Below are positions 15,021 through 23,769 of a stretch of DNA of 64,000 bases, in pieces. Under the pieces are notes generated by a model, which ran no database searches, was not told where the DNA came from, and worked only from the letters and a program-made list of their open reading frames with translations. This stretch comes from a virus. The translations under genes and the position numbers were made by a program. Each line of letters begins with the position of its first letter. The first letter of the stretch is position 1. The stretch lies in the IMG/VR virus record IMGVR_UViG_3300000553_000004, positions 62,001 through 126,000 of that record. The stretch is one strand, 5' to 3'.

Positions 15021-15735
15021 ATTTACCATTAACCCAATTACTGATACTTCCAATTGACACTCCCAATTTTCGGGCGGCATCTGCTTGTGATATATAGGAT
15101 ATTCCATCAATCGTGATAGGATTGGTATTGGTGGGTAGTTTACCTTTCATTCGTAAAGATGATTTCTTCTTATATTCATCGGTATGATGTTTTCCATAAA
15201 AAGGGTTCTGCTCTCCTTTTTTAGAACAATCCATACATCGGGCGTGTCCATACCAAACTTCACAATTACAATCAATACAATGATAAATGGATATTCCACC
15301 TTTCCAATTAGGATTTTTATCCATAGGACGACTCCATATGTGTTTCTTTTCCTCATCTGACATTTTCAATATTCGTTCACGATTTGTTTCAACCATTCGT
15401 TTTATAATATCTTCTCTATTTGGGTTATTGGTTAAATTGTCCCCGCCACCAACACTACCAACATTATATTGTGGTGATAACTCATCTATATGTTTCTGTT
15501 CTTCGTCAAATAATTGTTGGTCGGTTGGGGATGTCATTTCCTTGAGTATTTCAAATTTAAATACATTAACTCCGTGTTTATTATAAGAACGCTGTAAATA
15601 TATGGAGTGATGACGATTGTTTTTAAGGGCAGACTTATGAATACTGAATCGTCTCTTTATATTTTTACTACTCCCAACATAGAACTTTCCATTTTTTATG
15701 TTGACTATTTTGTAAATTCCTGATATAATGTTCAT
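14998..15735 (-). CDS. GIY-YIG homing endonuclease with NUMOD modules
   Basis: 245 residues from the internal ATG at 15735 (MNIISGIYKIVN). GIY-YIG core: SGIYKIVNIKNGKFYVGSS with downstream R, H and E residues. C-terminal DNA-binding parts include a NUMOD3-like NPFYGKHHTDEYKKKSS and a helix-turn-helix NUMOD1-like ISQADAARKLGVSIGSISNW. Antisense to thyA and overlapping its 3' end by 23 bases, which suggests targeting of a thyA site. Confidence 0.9.
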   Translation of the reverse strand: MNIISGIYKIVNIKNGKFYVGSSKNIKRRFSIHKSALKNNRHHSIYLQRSYNKHGVNVFKFEILKEMTSPTDQQLFDEEQKHIDELSPQYNVGSVGGGDNLTNNPNREDIIKRMVETNRERILKMSDEEKKHIWSRPMDKNPNWKGGISIYHCIDCNCEVWYGHARCMDCSKKGEQNPFYGKHHTDEYKKKSSLRMKGKLPTNTNPITIDGISYISQADAARKLGVSIGSISNWVNGKFKRRLHT

Positions 15736-15786
15736 AGGTATAAATATTGAACAGTAATCCCAAAAACACATCTAAATCAAACGTGT

Positions 15787-15960
15787 ATGAATAAACAAAT
15801 ACCAGAAGTAGATGTTCATGTATGGTGGAAAAATACATGTTCTACTCGGATAGTATCATTTAAAGAATTTAAAGAAAATTTGAAAAAGACCGGATATACC
15901 ATAACAAAGGAGAAGTTGTTGTATGATATCTGCCGCCGACGCAAGAAAACTTGTGGATGA
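15787..15960 (+). CDS. hypothetical protein, 57 aa
   Basis: Not recognised. Basic protein ending CRRRKKTCG. Overlaps the next gene by 38 bases in another frame. Confidence 0.5.
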   Translation: MNKQIPEVDVHVWWKNTCSTRIVSFKEFKENLKKTGYTITKEKLLYDICRRRKKTCG

Positions 15961-16147
15961 TTTTCCACATTTAGAAGTAATAAATAATTTGATTGAGGAT
16001 GCCGCCAAGAAGGGTCTTTCATCTGTAATTTATAATGTATCGAGTATGACTGATGTAAAATTAGGAGTTCTTTCGTCTGAATTACGATATATGAAATATG
16101 GGTTGGATTTAAGAGAGTCAAGGACACTGTTATTAATAGTTTGGTAA
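15923..16147 (+). CDS. hypothetical protein, 74 aa
   Basis: Not recognised. Helical (ISAADARKLVDDFPHLEVIN). Starts inside the preceding ORF. Confidence 0.55.
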   Translation: MISAADARKLVDDFPHLEVINNLIEDAAKKGLSSVIYNVSSMTDVKLGVLSSELRYMKYGLDLRESRTLLLIVW

Positions 16148-16160
16148 ATAAATTGATTAT

Positions 16161-16355
16161 ATGAATAGTATACCAGATAGACCGTTATGTAATTTCTGTA
16201 AAGAAGGAATTCGAGAAGGTCAAATCGACCTTCATAAAGAAGGCGCATGCCTAGTAAATTTCTATGAAGAGAATGGACGAATGGTATTAAATGAAAGTTA
16301 TTTATTGAGACGTGGTAGATGTTGTAATAGAAGCTGTAAAAATTGTCCTTATTAA
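16161..16355 (+). CDS. DUF5522-like zinc protein, 64 aa
   Basis: C-terminal YLLRRGRCCNRSCKNCPY closely matches the YLLKRGxCCxxxCxxCPY signature of DUF5522-type proteins. A second cysteine pair (CNFCKEG) is at the N-terminus. Function unknown. Confidence 0.7.
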   Translation: MNSIPDRPLCNFCKEGIREGQIDLHKEGACLVNFYEENGRMVLNESYLLRRGRCCNRSCKNCPY

Positions 16356-16360
16356 ATATT

Positions 16361-16522
16361 ATGAAAGTAATTTATACAATTAGACCGCCGGTTAAAAGTC
16401 CATATTTTGACAACTTAGATAGAAACCGAAGAAATAAAATAGAAACGGCATTAAATAAAAAGTTGACAGATTATGAGTGGGTAGAGTATAAGAAGATGAC
16501 TATTCCAAAAAGAAAAGATTAA
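16361..16522 (+). CDS. hypothetical protein, 53 aa
   Basis: Small basic protein starting MKVIYTIRPPVKSPYF. Lies between the DUF5522-like and DHFR genes with almost no spacing. Confidence 0.55.
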   Translation: MKVIYTIRPPVKSPYFDNLDRNRRNKIETALNKKLTDYEWVEYKKMTIPKRKD

Positions 16523-16523
16523 A

Positions 16524-17057
16524 ATGAAACATATGGCCGAACAATTTGAACTCAATTTCAGACCATTACGAGGTATCCTTGCAATGTCAAAGAATAGATG
16601 TATTGGTAAAAACAATACCTTACCTTGGCTACCATTAAAGGAAGATTTCAAATGGTTCAAAGAGTTTACTCTAAATAAGACTCTATTGATGGGTCGTAAG
16701 ACTTATGAAAATATCCCATATTTAAAGAATAGAACATTTTTGATACTGACTGATAATAAGTCTAAACTGGATACTCAATTCATTTTTGATAAACATGACA
16801 ATACTATGTTGTATGGTAGATATATCGATTGTAAATTTATAACCGAATGTATTGATAATAACATAACGGATTTTATTTTGGCCGGCGGCAAATCAATATA
16901 TGAAAAGTATATGCCGTCTATTGGTGAATTTTATGTCACGGTAATAGATAAAGAATATGAAGGGGATACGTTCATATCACCATTTGAACATCTATTTAGT
17001 AAACAAGAAGTGATACGTGAATTTGAATTTGGTAAAGTAATTAAATATAGTAAATAA
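16524..17057 (+). CDS. folA: dihydrofolate reductase
   Basis: 177 residues. DHFR hallmarks: ILAMSKNRCIGKNNTLPW, the LPLKEDFKWFKEFT helix, LLMGRKTYENIP, and ILAGGKSIYEKYMP. Regenerates tetrahydrofolate used by thymidylate synthase. The ATG at 16533 is an alternative start. A truncated endonuclease remnant begins 6 bases past the stop on the other strand. Confidence 0.92.
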   Translation: MKHMAEQFELNFRPLRGILAMSKNRCIGKNNTLPWLPLKEDFKWFKEFTLNKTLLMGRKTYENIPYLKNRTFLILTDNKSKLDTQFIFDKHDNTMLYGRYIDCKFITECIDNNITDFILAGGKSIYEKYMPSIGEFYVTVIDKEYEGDTFISPFEHLFSKQEVIREFEFGKVIKYSK

Positions 17058-17062
17058 TCCGT

Positions 17063-17488
17063 TTAAATATTAATTTTCTTTTTAATCCAGTAATGAATTG
17101 TAGAATCACAAACATTTAATTGTCTTGCGGCTTCCGATTGAGATTTATATTTTATATTATTTATTGTAATAGATTTTGTATTTGGTGGAAGTTTCCCGAC
17201 CATGATTTTTCTGTGTCTTTCTTTACCATCTAATTTACTCAAATTATATTGTCCATAAATCGTCCATCCTTTAACAGATATAATCCAATTTTTTCTATTA
17301 ATTAACCCACATATACTACCGGCATTTAAATTGTATTTTTTTATAAAATCATTTCTTTTTCCTGTAAATTCTTCGTTTGTATTTATATTAAGAAAATGAT
17401 AATTTTTATTGTCATATCGAGGATGTTTATTTCCTTTAAAATCGGCATGATTTTTATATGTGATATACTTATTAGCTGTGAATATTTA
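17063..17488 (-). pseudogene. C-terminal remnant of a NUMOD homing endonuclease
   Basis: An open minus-strand frame with no start codon encodes a NUMOD-type repeat (EEFTGKRNDFIKKYNLNAG) and a final helix-turn-helix (YKSQSEAARQLNVCDSTIHY). These match the C-terminal modules of the GIY-YIG genes in this window. The nuclease domain is missing and the frame closes upstream at an in-frame TAA. It is convergent with DHFR. It fills the only long stretch here without an intact gene. Confidence 0.75.
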
Positions 17489-17669
17489 TGTGTCAGATGA
17501 AATAAAAGAACGGTGGGTCAATTATGAATTTTTAGGTAAACCTATTAAATTGAGAGATGGGAATACTTATATGCGAGTTCATTCTAAATTCTTTAATGTG
17601 ACTCATTTTTATTGTTTTGAAACCGATTTTATTTGGTTTGACAAGGAAGATTTCATGTCACAAAGATAG
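17460..17669 (+). CDS. hypothetical protein, 69 aa
   Basis: Not recognised. Its 5' end overlaps the edge of the endonuclease remnant, so its own N-terminus may have been altered by that insertion. Beta-rich (TYMRVHSKFFNVTHFYCFE). Confidence 0.5.
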   Translation: MIYLLAVNIYVSDEIKERWVNYEFLGKPIKLRDGNTYMRVHSKFFNVTHFYCFETDFIWFDKEDFMSQR

Positions 17670-17671
17670 GC

Positions 17672-17699
17672 TTGACTTTTGCATCAACACTGATAGAAT
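17672..17699 (+). promoter_or_regulatory. promoter of peptidyl-tRNA hydrolase gene
   Basis: TTGACT (17672-17677), 16 bp, TGA-TAGAAT (-10 at 17694-17699); ATG exactly 6 bases downstream. Confidence 0.8.
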
Positions 17700-17705
17700 T
17701 AAATT

Positions 17706-18167
17706 ATGAGTAACAAAAATTTATATCTATATATACTTCTCAGAAATGATTTGCCAAGCCTCTCCCACGGTAGGGCGTGTGCGCAGGCCTCCCACGCGTC
17801 AAATGCCTTCATCCACAAGTTCGGTATCTCCGACGACGTGGTTGAATGGTCACAACAGACCTCTCAAGGATTTGGAACTGCCATCGTTCTTTCTGCTAAT
17901 TTGCGCGACATCGAAAATGTTTTGAAAGAATGTAGTATTAATGTGACCGGATTATATGAATCCATAGTCGACCCGGATTACGTAGTTCCTATTTCATCCG
18001 AACTCGTTCCTTTCTTGAATCGTGATAACAAGAGAATCGTGGTCGAACAATCGACTACAGACCCTACCAAGTCATTTATTCACCGTTCGGAAGTCACTTG
18101 TGCATATGTCTTCGGTGATAAGGAAAAGTTGGCTCCTATTCTTTCAAGATTTCCTCTTTACTCGTAG
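17706..18167 (+). CDS. pth2: PTH2-type peptidyl-tRNA hydrolase
   Basis: 153 residues. The PTH2 fold signature is near the N-terminus (LYILLRNDLPSLSHGRACAQ followed by ASHASNAFI). Releases peptides from stalled peptidyl-tRNA, so it fits with the tRNAs and EF-Ts. It ends with TAG, evidence that TAG is a normal stop here. The start is fixed by the promoter. Confidence 0.78.
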   Translation: MSNKNLYLYILLRNDLPSLSHGRACAQASHASNAFIHKFGISDDVVEWSQQTSQGFGTAIVLSANLRDIENVLKECSINVTGLYESIVDPDYVVPISSELVPFLNRDNKRIVVEQSTTDPTKSFIHRSEVTCAYVFGDKEKLAPILSRFPLYS

Positions 18168-18211
18168 AAGCCAAAACTTGAGATTGAAGTAAAAGGAAAA
18201 AAATTCAAGAT

Positions 18212-18325
18212 ATGAAAAAAATTTGTCCTCTCCATCCAAACTATAAGGGATTTAAAAAACCGAAAAGTAAAAATCGAGATTGTATTTGTTTGGAGATTTA
18301 TAAAGTCAAAAGAAATGAAAACTAA
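18212..18325 (+). CDS. tiny Cys-motif protein, 37 aa
   Basis: CPLHPNYKGFKKPK then CICLEIY: a compact CxxH/CxC metal-site pattern seen in short phage proteins. Preceded by AAAAGGAAAA, a possible weak ribosome binding site. Confidence 0.55.
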   Translation: MKKICPLHPNYKGFKKPKSKNRDCICLEIYKVKRNEN

Positions 18326-18396
18326 TAGACTGTATAAATTTTTCTTATGGATGTCAGAAATCTTGTTCGATGCGAGTCAAAGACCGTTTATCCAAT

Positions 18397-18421
18397 CCAC
18401 GACTTTATAAAACCGTCGTGG
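18397..18421. repeat. inverted repeat in a 150-bp gene-poor gap
   Basis: CCACGAC (18397-18403) and GTCGTGG (18415-18421) flank 11 bases. No T-run follows, so a terminator is unlikely. I see no convincing gene between 18326 and 18473. Confidence 0.5.
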
Positions 18422-18473
18422 CAAATAACACTATACCACTGTCTCAAAATAAGACAAGACAAAAAACAGACGC

Positions 18474-18501
18474 TTGACTTCATGGTTCACTCTGATAATA
18501 T
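18474..18501 (+). promoter_or_regulatory. promoter of DNA ligase gene
   Basis: TTGACT (18474-18479), 16 bp, TGA-TAATAT (-10 at 18496-18501); ATG exactly 6 bases downstream. Confidence 0.8.
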
Positions 18502-18507
18502 ATCAAC

Positions 18508-19674
18508 ATGAGTAATTTCTTTACTGTTCCGACTCGACAACCGGTTAATAAAACGAAAGTCTGGCCTATACTTTATAGTCGAGATACCACAGGCAATATA
18601 AGAGAGTGGTTTCTTGAACAGGAAGAAAATAAATACCGAACAAATTCCGGTGTTCAAGGTGGTCAATTTGTTGTGTCTGAATGGACGGCTGCTGAAGGTA
18701 AGAACGGGGGTAAGAAGAATGAGACGACTTCTATTACACAGGCAATTAAAGAAATTCAATCTAAATACAAAAAACAGCTTGAATCTGGATATTTTGATGA
18801 TGTCTCAAAGGTTGATGATTTCCAATATTTTCAACCAATGTTGGCTCATAAGTGGTTAGACCACAAAGATAAGGTAGATTTTTCTAAAGGTGTTTGGATT
18901 AGTCCGAAATTGGATGGTCTTCGTTGTGTCTTTACAAAATTCGGAGCATTTTCGAGAAACGGGAAAAAATTTGTTTCGTTTCCTCATATTGAGAGAGAAT
19001 TAAAACCTCTTTTTGATAAAGACCCGAATTTAATTTTGGATGGTGAAATATATACTCACCTTCTAAAAGAGGATTTTGATAAAATTATCTCGTTGGCAAA
19101 GAAAACCAAACCAATCAACGATGATATTGTTGAGAGTGAAAAACATCTCCAATATTGGATTTTTGATTATCCATCTTGTTCTGGAAATTTTGATAATAGA
19201 TATAATTCTTTAAAGAAATTAATTATTGAAAATTTTCGTGATAACAAGTGGATTCGATTGTGTATTCATAAACTTATTCATAATGAAGTCGAGTTGGAAA
19301 CTGCTCTTGGAGAATGGTTACAACACGGATTTGAAGGGGCAATGTTAAATTTGAGAGATGGAATGTATTTGAATAAGCGTTCGACTAATCTTCTTAAATA
19401 TAAACTGTTTCAAGACATCGAGGCAACAGTAATTAACATTACAGAAGGTGTTGGAAATCGGTCAGGGATGTTTGGTTATGCTACTCTTAAACTTTCAAAT
19501 GGGAAAACGTTCGATTCAAATGCTAGAGGCAATGAAGAACAGTATAGAAGAATTTTGAAAAATAAATCTGATTATATTGGGAAATCTGCTACAATTCGGT
19601 TCCAGAATTATACTCCAGATGGAATTCCTCGTTTTCCTGTTATCGTTCAATGGGCAAGAGAGGATTGTGAATAA
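18508..19674 (+). CDS. ATP-dependent DNA ligase
   Basis: 388 residues. The catalytic lysine K134 is in SPKLDGLR (motif I). Later motifs include DGEIY, HGFEGAML and LLKYKLF, and a C-terminal OB domain (GMFGYATLKLSNGK). The first 90 residues form the small N-terminal domain found on many phage ligases (NSGVQGGQFVVSEWTAAEGK). Seals nicks during replication or repair. Its 3' end is overlapped by an antisense endonuclease remnant. Confidence 0.92.
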   Translation: MSNFFTVPTRQPVNKTKVWPILYSRDTTGNIREWFLEQEENKYRTNSGVQGGQFVVSEWTAAEGKNGGKKNETTSITQAIKEIQSKYKKQLESGYFDDVSKVDDFQYFQPMLAHKWLDHKDKVDFSKGVWISPKLDGLRCVFTKFGAFSRNGKKFVSFPHIERELKPLFDKDPNLILDGEIYTHLLKEDFDKIISLAKKTKPINDDIVESEKHLQYWIFDYPSCSGNFDNRYNSLKKLIIENFRDNKWIRLCIHKLIHNEVELETALGEWLQHGFEGAMLNLRDGMYLNKRSTNLLKYKLFQDIEATVINITEGVGNRSGMFGYATLKLSNGKTFDSNARGNEEQYRRILKNKSDYIGKSATIRFQNYTPDGIPRFPVIVQWAREDCE

Positions 19675-19845
19675 TCCAACCTTTATATGATTTTTTGTTT
19701 CCATTAACCAACCTTGAAACGTGTCCACGATTGACATTTTCAAACTTATTGTAAAATTCATATCTTGTCCCATAAAACTCATCGTGAGTTTGGATGTTAT
19801 AAAAATTAAACTTTTCTAATTTTTCACGCTTGACTTTTTATATGG
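19640..19845 (-). pseudogene. second C-terminal homing-endonuclease remnant
   Basis: A start-less minus-strand frame encodes one NUMOD-like repeat (HDEFYGTRYEFYNKFENVNR followed by SRLVNGNKKSYKGWIIHNP). The KGW ending is shared with the intact GIY-YIG gene at 27.8 kb. It overlaps the last 35 bases of the ligase gene in antisense. The nuclease domain is gone, and an in-frame TAA closes the frame upstream. Confidence 0.7.
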
Positions 19846-19857
19846 TAGTGGTATCAT
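19830..19857 (+). promoter_or_regulatory. promoter for gene at 19864
   Basis: TTGACT (19830-19835), 16 bp, TATCAT (19852-19857); ATG exactly 6 bases downstream. It lies at the upstream edge of the endonuclease remnant. Confidence 0.78.
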
Positions 19858-19863
19858 TATAAG

Positions 19864-20112
19864 ATGAAAATAAATCCACGAATTATTACGGAATTATATG
19901 GAAATTTACCAAATGATTTCTTTACTGTATTTGATGATAATATTTTTTACAGAGAATTCTTTACTGATACAGGAATGTCGGTGTGGATTCCGAAGTCATC
20001 GATTGTAAATTGTATTGAAGCAGATATAGTTTCTACACCTATTTATTTGGAATTAAAATCGGCATTTGAAAAACATCCTGAATATGATTCAATTATCCTA
20101 TCAAATACATGA
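19864..20112 (+). CDS. hypothetical protein, 82 aa
   Basis: Not recognised. Soluble and acidic. Start fixed by the promoter; ATGA overlap with the next gene. Confidence 0.65.
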   Translation: MKINPRIITELYGNLPNDFFTVFDDNIFYREFFTDTGMSVWIPKSSIVNCIEADIVSTPIYLELKSAFEKHPEYDSIILSNT

Positions 20113-20501
20113 GTGAAAAATTAATCCTTAAAGGTATTCAAGAAAGTGGAAACATCATAAATTTTAATCCACCACTTGTAATTGATTATACAATTTACGA
20201 AAAAATTGATAAAGAAACAGGTAAAGAAAATTATACAGAAGAACGTCCTATCATGGCTTTTGCCACATTCGACTTTGGAATGGAAATCAGAGTGGCGCTA
20301 GATTCAAATCATAATTGTCTAATAAATGGTTACGGCGGGCTAACGGAGGAATCTTCTTTGGATGATAAATTGATGTATTCGATATTTTTCGATTTGTTCC
20401 ACGCATTTTTTCATACACCACAAGACCCAAATTATTCTTACTATCACTGGGCTTTGTATGGAAATTTAAAAGACAGAGTAAACCTTACAGAATTTGATTA
20501 A
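20109..20501 (+). CDS. hypothetical protein, 130 aa
   Basis: Not recognised. Mixed alpha/beta, with aromatic C-terminal region (FFHTPQDPNYSYYHWALYG). Second gene of a three-gene unit. Confidence 0.65.
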   Translation: MSEKLILKGIQESGNIINFNPPLVIDYTIYEKIDKETGKENYTEERPIMAFATFDFGMEIRVALDSNHNCLINGYGGLTEESSLDDKLMYSIFFDLFHAFFHTPQDPNYSYYHWALYGNLKDRVNLTEFD

Positions 20502-20615
20502 ATGAAGGAGTTTCTCTCATATTCAGAAAAACGGTGTTTACTGTTAGGATTTTTACTTGGTGTAATTTTATCTTCGACGATATTTTTTATCGTTTTTATA
20601 ATTACTCACGCTTGA
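20502..20615 (+). CDS. tiny membrane protein, 37 aa
   Basis: MKEFLSYSEKRC followed by one membrane helix (LLLGFLLGVILSSTIFFIVF). Starts right after the preceding stop. Its own stop codon TGA lies inside the -35 box of the next promoter. Confidence 0.55.
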   Translation: MKEFLSYSEKRCLLLGFLLGVILSSTIFFIVFIITHA

Positions 20616-20640
20616 CTTCTTCGGTAGTTTGTGTTAATGT
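20612..20640 (+). promoter_or_regulatory. promoter of DEDD exonuclease gene
   Basis: TTGACT (20612-20617), 17 bp, TAATGT (20635-20640); ATG 6 bases downstream. Confidence 0.65.
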
Positions 20641-20646
20641 AATTTC

Positions 20647-21225
20647 ATGTATTTATTTTTAGACAATGAAATGGGCGGACTTGAGAGGGAGAAACATTCT
20701 CTCTTGACAGTTTACCTAATGATGACCGATGACAACTACAACGTCATTGGCGAACTTTACCTTTATTTGAAGCCGGACGACGGAACCTACAAAGTCTGTG
20801 GTGAGGCCATGGCGGTCAACAAAATCAATTTGTTGGAACATGACAAGAAAGCCATCACCTATAAGGAAGGTGGCACAAAGTTATACAATTGGTTGAAGTC
20901 ATTGACCGACAGCGGAAAGGTTAAAGCCACGGTTGTTGGACACGGCATTTACAGTGACGTTGATTGGATTGTCTATCACCTTATGAGCCGGGCTTCTTTT
21001 GAGAATTTCACTTCTTATAGGAAATTGGACACAAGTTCAACGTGTCAGTTCCTAAAGTCTGTGGGAATGTTCCCAGAAGAAGTTAGCGGAAGTTTGGTGT
21101 CATTGGCCAAGCACTTCAAGGTTGAGGTTGACGAGAACGCTGCCCACGATGCCAAGTATGATACACAACTGACGTTCAAGGTGTTCTTGGCCTTGAGAAA
21201 AATGTTTGTAGGAACTCCGATTTGA
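20647..21225 (+). CDS. DnaQ-like 3'-5' exonuclease (DEDDh)
   Basis: 192 residues. Exo I LFLDNEMGG supplies the first D and E, Exo II is VVGHGIYSDVDWI, and Exo III is AAHDAKYDTQL, with the DEDDh histidine. Acts on single-stranded RNA or DNA ends; oligoribonuclease, RNase T or proofreading roles are all possible. Confidence 0.82.
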   Translation: MYLFLDNEMGGLEREKHSLLTVYLMMTDDNYNVIGELYLYLKPDDGTYKVCGEAMAVNKINLLEHDKKAITYKEGGTKLYNWLKSLTDSGKVKATVVGHGIYSDVDWIVYHLMSRASFENFTSYRKLDTSSTCQFLKSVGMFPEEVSGSLVSLAKHFKVEVDENAAHDAKYDTQLTFKVFLALRKMFVGTPI

Positions 21226-21228
21226 TTT

Positions 21229-21609
21229 ATGAAACTTATTCGTTCAAAAGAGTGGTATGAAGAAAGGATTGCCAAAGAAGGCGATTCTGAAATTGGTGCT
21301 GGAACGCTCCAACAATTACCTAATACAATCATTCGTATGGATGATGGAGTGTTATTTCTTTTGAATAAAGAAACAAACAAGTATCGTGCTCATTTGGGCA
21401 TTCCACACTTGGACGACCCGAAGCATCTTCACAATGAATACACCTATGAACGCTTGATGGTTGACCCACGGACTAAAGGATTGTTCAAAGTCGCAGATGG
21501 AACAGAAGACCTTGAAGCCATACGACGGGCGTATCAAAAGAGTTTTTTGAAATCACACCGTTACTGTGGTAACGATGACGACGAAGATTGCGGCAAAGGT
21601 AGAGAATGA
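21229..21609 (+). CDS. hypothetical protein, 126 aa
   Basis: Not recognised. Acidic C-terminus with CGNDDDEDCG. ATGA overlap with the phosphoesterase gene. Confidence 0.65.
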   Translation: MKLIRSKEWYEERIAKEGDSEIGAGTLQQLPNTIIRMDDGVLFLLNKETNKYRAHLGIPHLDDPKHLHNEYTYERLMVDPRTKGLFKVADGTEDLEAIRRAYQKSFLKSHRYCGNDDDEDCGKGRE

Positions 21610-22235
21610 AGATTGAAGAAATACAGGTGACACGGTTTCCATTAGTAATAATAACCGACAGTCATTGTCACATCAAAAGAATCAGTGAGATAAAGAGTCT
21701 TTATCCTCATTCTCAATTCATTTGCCTTGGCGACCTTGTGGACTTGTTTGGTGAAAAGGAAGCGTTCAACAAACATTCCATTGACTATTTCATTGAGAAC
21801 AAGATTCCGACCCTTGAAGGGAATCATGAAAGTTTTATCAAGGCGAGTTATAACAAAGATACGTCAACGTTAGGCCACGTTCTCCTTAATACAAACAATC
21901 CACCAAAGTTCAATATTGAACAGACGCACGTCGATTATTTGAACAATTTACCACGGGGGTTTAAACTTATACTGCCTAACGGTAAACACTATATTTGTTA
22001 TCATAATGAACCAAATGACTTGTGGAGTTTTAATGACCCTGGAATGTCACCCGAACGATTTATTTCAACATATTCACCGACATATGGACAGTTGGGTGTG
22101 GTTCACGGTCACACGCATAAAGCATTTGTAGAAGAATATAGTAATACCGAAACAAAACGGTATTCGGTTGGGGCACTTAAATTCAAACAATACGCTATAC
22201 TAACTGAACAAGGAATTCAATTTAAGAGTCTGTAA
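21606..22235 (+). CDS. calcineurin-like metallophosphoesterase
   Basis: 209 residues. Metal-binding motifs in order: TDSHCH, LGDLVDLFG, EGNHES, HNEP and VHGHTH. Substrate unknown. In the same operon as the DEDD exonuclease. Confidence 0.85.
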   Translation: MKIEEIQVTRFPLVIITDSHCHIKRISEIKSLYPHSQFICLGDLVDLFGEKEAFNKHSIDYFIENKIPTLEGNHESFIKASYNKDTSTLGHVLLNTNNPPKFNIEQTHVDYLNNLPRGFKLILPNGKHYICYHNEPNDLWSFNDPGMSPERFISTYSPTYGQLGVVHGHTHKAFVEEYSNTETKRYSVGALKFKQYAILTEQGIQFKSL

Positions 22236-22248
22236 TAATAAAGAGGGC

Positions 22249-22277
22249 TTTACAAGAATTCGTGAGTATGGTATGAT
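22249..22277 (+). promoter_or_regulatory. promoter for gene at 22287
   Basis: TTTACA (22249-22254), 17 bp, TATGAT (22272-22277); ATG 9 bases downstream. Confidence 0.55.
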
Positions 22278-22286
22278 GGGTAAAAT

Positions 22287-22925
22287 ATGAATAGAGAATT
22301 AAGAATTAGACAGACGGCTGAACAAAAGGTTTACTTTTCAAGTGACTTCCATCTTAACCATTCGCCAAAATGGCCGGTTCCAATTTGGAAAGGTAGAGGA
22401 TTTGAATCTGTAACAGAAATGAATGACGCAATCATCAAATCTATAAACGACACAGTTCGTTCTACGGACATTTTGATTTTCCTCGGCGACTTTGTATTAA
22501 ATTGTTCAGAAGCCCAATTTGAAGAATTTTTATCAAGAATTAATTGTCAAAACATTTATATGCTTTTTGGTAATCATAATAGTTGTGTTTGGAATGTTTA
22601 CCAAACTACGTTATATTCCCAATTTGGAATGAAAGACGTTGAAATTTATCCGATTCAATATCGAAACATTACTTTCATTGGTAATTATGCCGAAATTATT
22701 GTTGACGGACGTATTTTTGTCATAACTCATTATCCTATTCATTCATGGAACAATCAAAAAAGAGGTTCGATTCACCTATACGGACATCAGCACTGCGAAA
22801 ATAATCCTCAAGGTGGGCGAAGAATGGATGTCGGTTGGGACAGAGATAAACGACCATATTCTATTGATGAAATTTGGAATAAGTTAAGTAATGTTCCTAT
22901 TTTGTCTGATGGTGGACATCACTGA
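22287..22925 (+). CDS. metallophosphoesterase
   Basis: 212 residues. Motifs SDFHLNHSP, FLGDFVLN, LFGNHNS, THYPIHSW and YGHQH define the family. It resembles the phosphoesterase at 39 kb more than the one at 21.6 kb (THYP and GHxH arrangement). Its last 29 bases are overlapped by an antisense HNH gene. Confidence 0.85.
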   Translation: MNRELRIRQTAEQKVYFSSDFHLNHSPKWPVPIWKGRGFESVTEMNDAIIKSINDTVRSTDILIFLGDFVLNCSEAQFEEFLSRINCQNIYMLFGNHNSCVWNVYQTTLYSQFGMKDVEIYPIQYRNITFIGNYAEIIVDGRIFVITHYPIHSWNNQKRGSIHLYGHQHCENNPQGGRRMDVGWDRDKRPYSIDEIWNKLSNVPILSDGGHH

Positions 22926-23661
22926 ATTTTGATATTGATTTACATATTTCAATGAATTCATCTTGATTGAAATTGTTTTTCATAATGTTGACTTTCTTGT
23001 GAACCCATTGAACATTGTCTTCCGTGTATCCTTTAGAGGAATCTATTCTATCTAAAGAACAAGTTCCATTTTTTAACCCCTTTTCAGAACTAAATTTAAG
23101 AGACAATCCTGATAATGCACATTTTCTATTTTGTTTAAGAAATAGTTCCCATAAAAATTTAATTGATAAATCAAAATTTTTACATAATCTCTTTCTTTTA
23201 TTTGTTCCTCCCATTGCCGTTCTTTTTATATGTGTGAAGAACTTTCCAGATATTTCTTCATATCCTACAAAGTGTGGATTGTCTTTGCCTTTTCTATGAG
23301 ATAGACAACCACAAGATACAGACATTCCATAAGTCAAAGAACTTAATGGTTTTATTGTAGTATTTCCACAATCACATCTACATTCTACCCAAGTTTTATA
23401 TTTGGCATTTTTATCTGGAGTATTTTTTGGCGGCGAACTCAATTTGATTGGTGTTAATATTCCATATTTTTTGGTCAATAGACCTTCAATTTCTTTTTTA
23501 GTATTTTCTTTTTTTATTTGAATTATACCAAATTTTTTTAATCGTCCGTGGACGGTTCCTTGACTACTGTTTATTTGTTTTGCGATGTCACGACAAGTTT
23601 TAGTATTGGTGATGTATTCATCATACAAAAACTTTTTGTCATTTAATAATTGATTTTCCAT
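22897..23661 (-). CDS. HNH homing endonuclease
   Basis: 254 residues. N-terminal helix-turn-helix (CRDIAKQINSSQGTVHGRL), a zinc knuckle (CRCDCGN...SCGC), then the nuclease core CALSGLSL with CSLDRIDSSKGYTEDNVQWV. AT-rich. Shares the C-terminal nuclease with the gene at 24171 (DRIDSxKGYxxDNVQWVHK). Convergent with the metallophosphoesterase, overlapping 29 bases. Confidence 0.88.
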   Translation of the reverse strand: MENQLLNDKKFLYDEYITNTKTCRDIAKQINSSQGTVHGRLKKFGIIQIKKENTKKEIEGLLTKKYGILTPIKLSSPPKNTPDKNAKYKTWVECRCDCGNTTIKPLSSLTYGMSVSCGCLSHRKGKDNPHFVGYEEISGKFFTHIKRTAMGGTNKRKRLCKNFDLSIKFLWELFLKQNRKCALSGLSLKFSSEKGLKNGTCSLDRIDSSKGYTEDNVQWVHKKVNIMKNNFNQDEFIEICKSISKFSDVHHQTK

Positions 23662-23735
23662 ATTTGTATTTGGTGTTGTTATATGTCTTACCTCCTAATA
23701 AATAGAAGTTCAAATTACAAAACGTTTATAATAAG

Positions 23736-23763
23736 TTGACTCTCCGTTCTTGTTCGGTATAAT
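23736..23763 (+). promoter_or_regulatory. promoter for gene at 23770
   Basis: TTGACT (23736-23741), 16 bp, consensus TATAAT (23758-23763); ATG exactly 6 bases downstream. Confidence 0.85.
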
Positions 23764-23769
23764 ACGAAC

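Noticed and set aside
18347-18510. 54-codon ORF before the DNA ligase gene
   Set aside because: It runs through the ligase promoter and start; no protein signal could be recognised.
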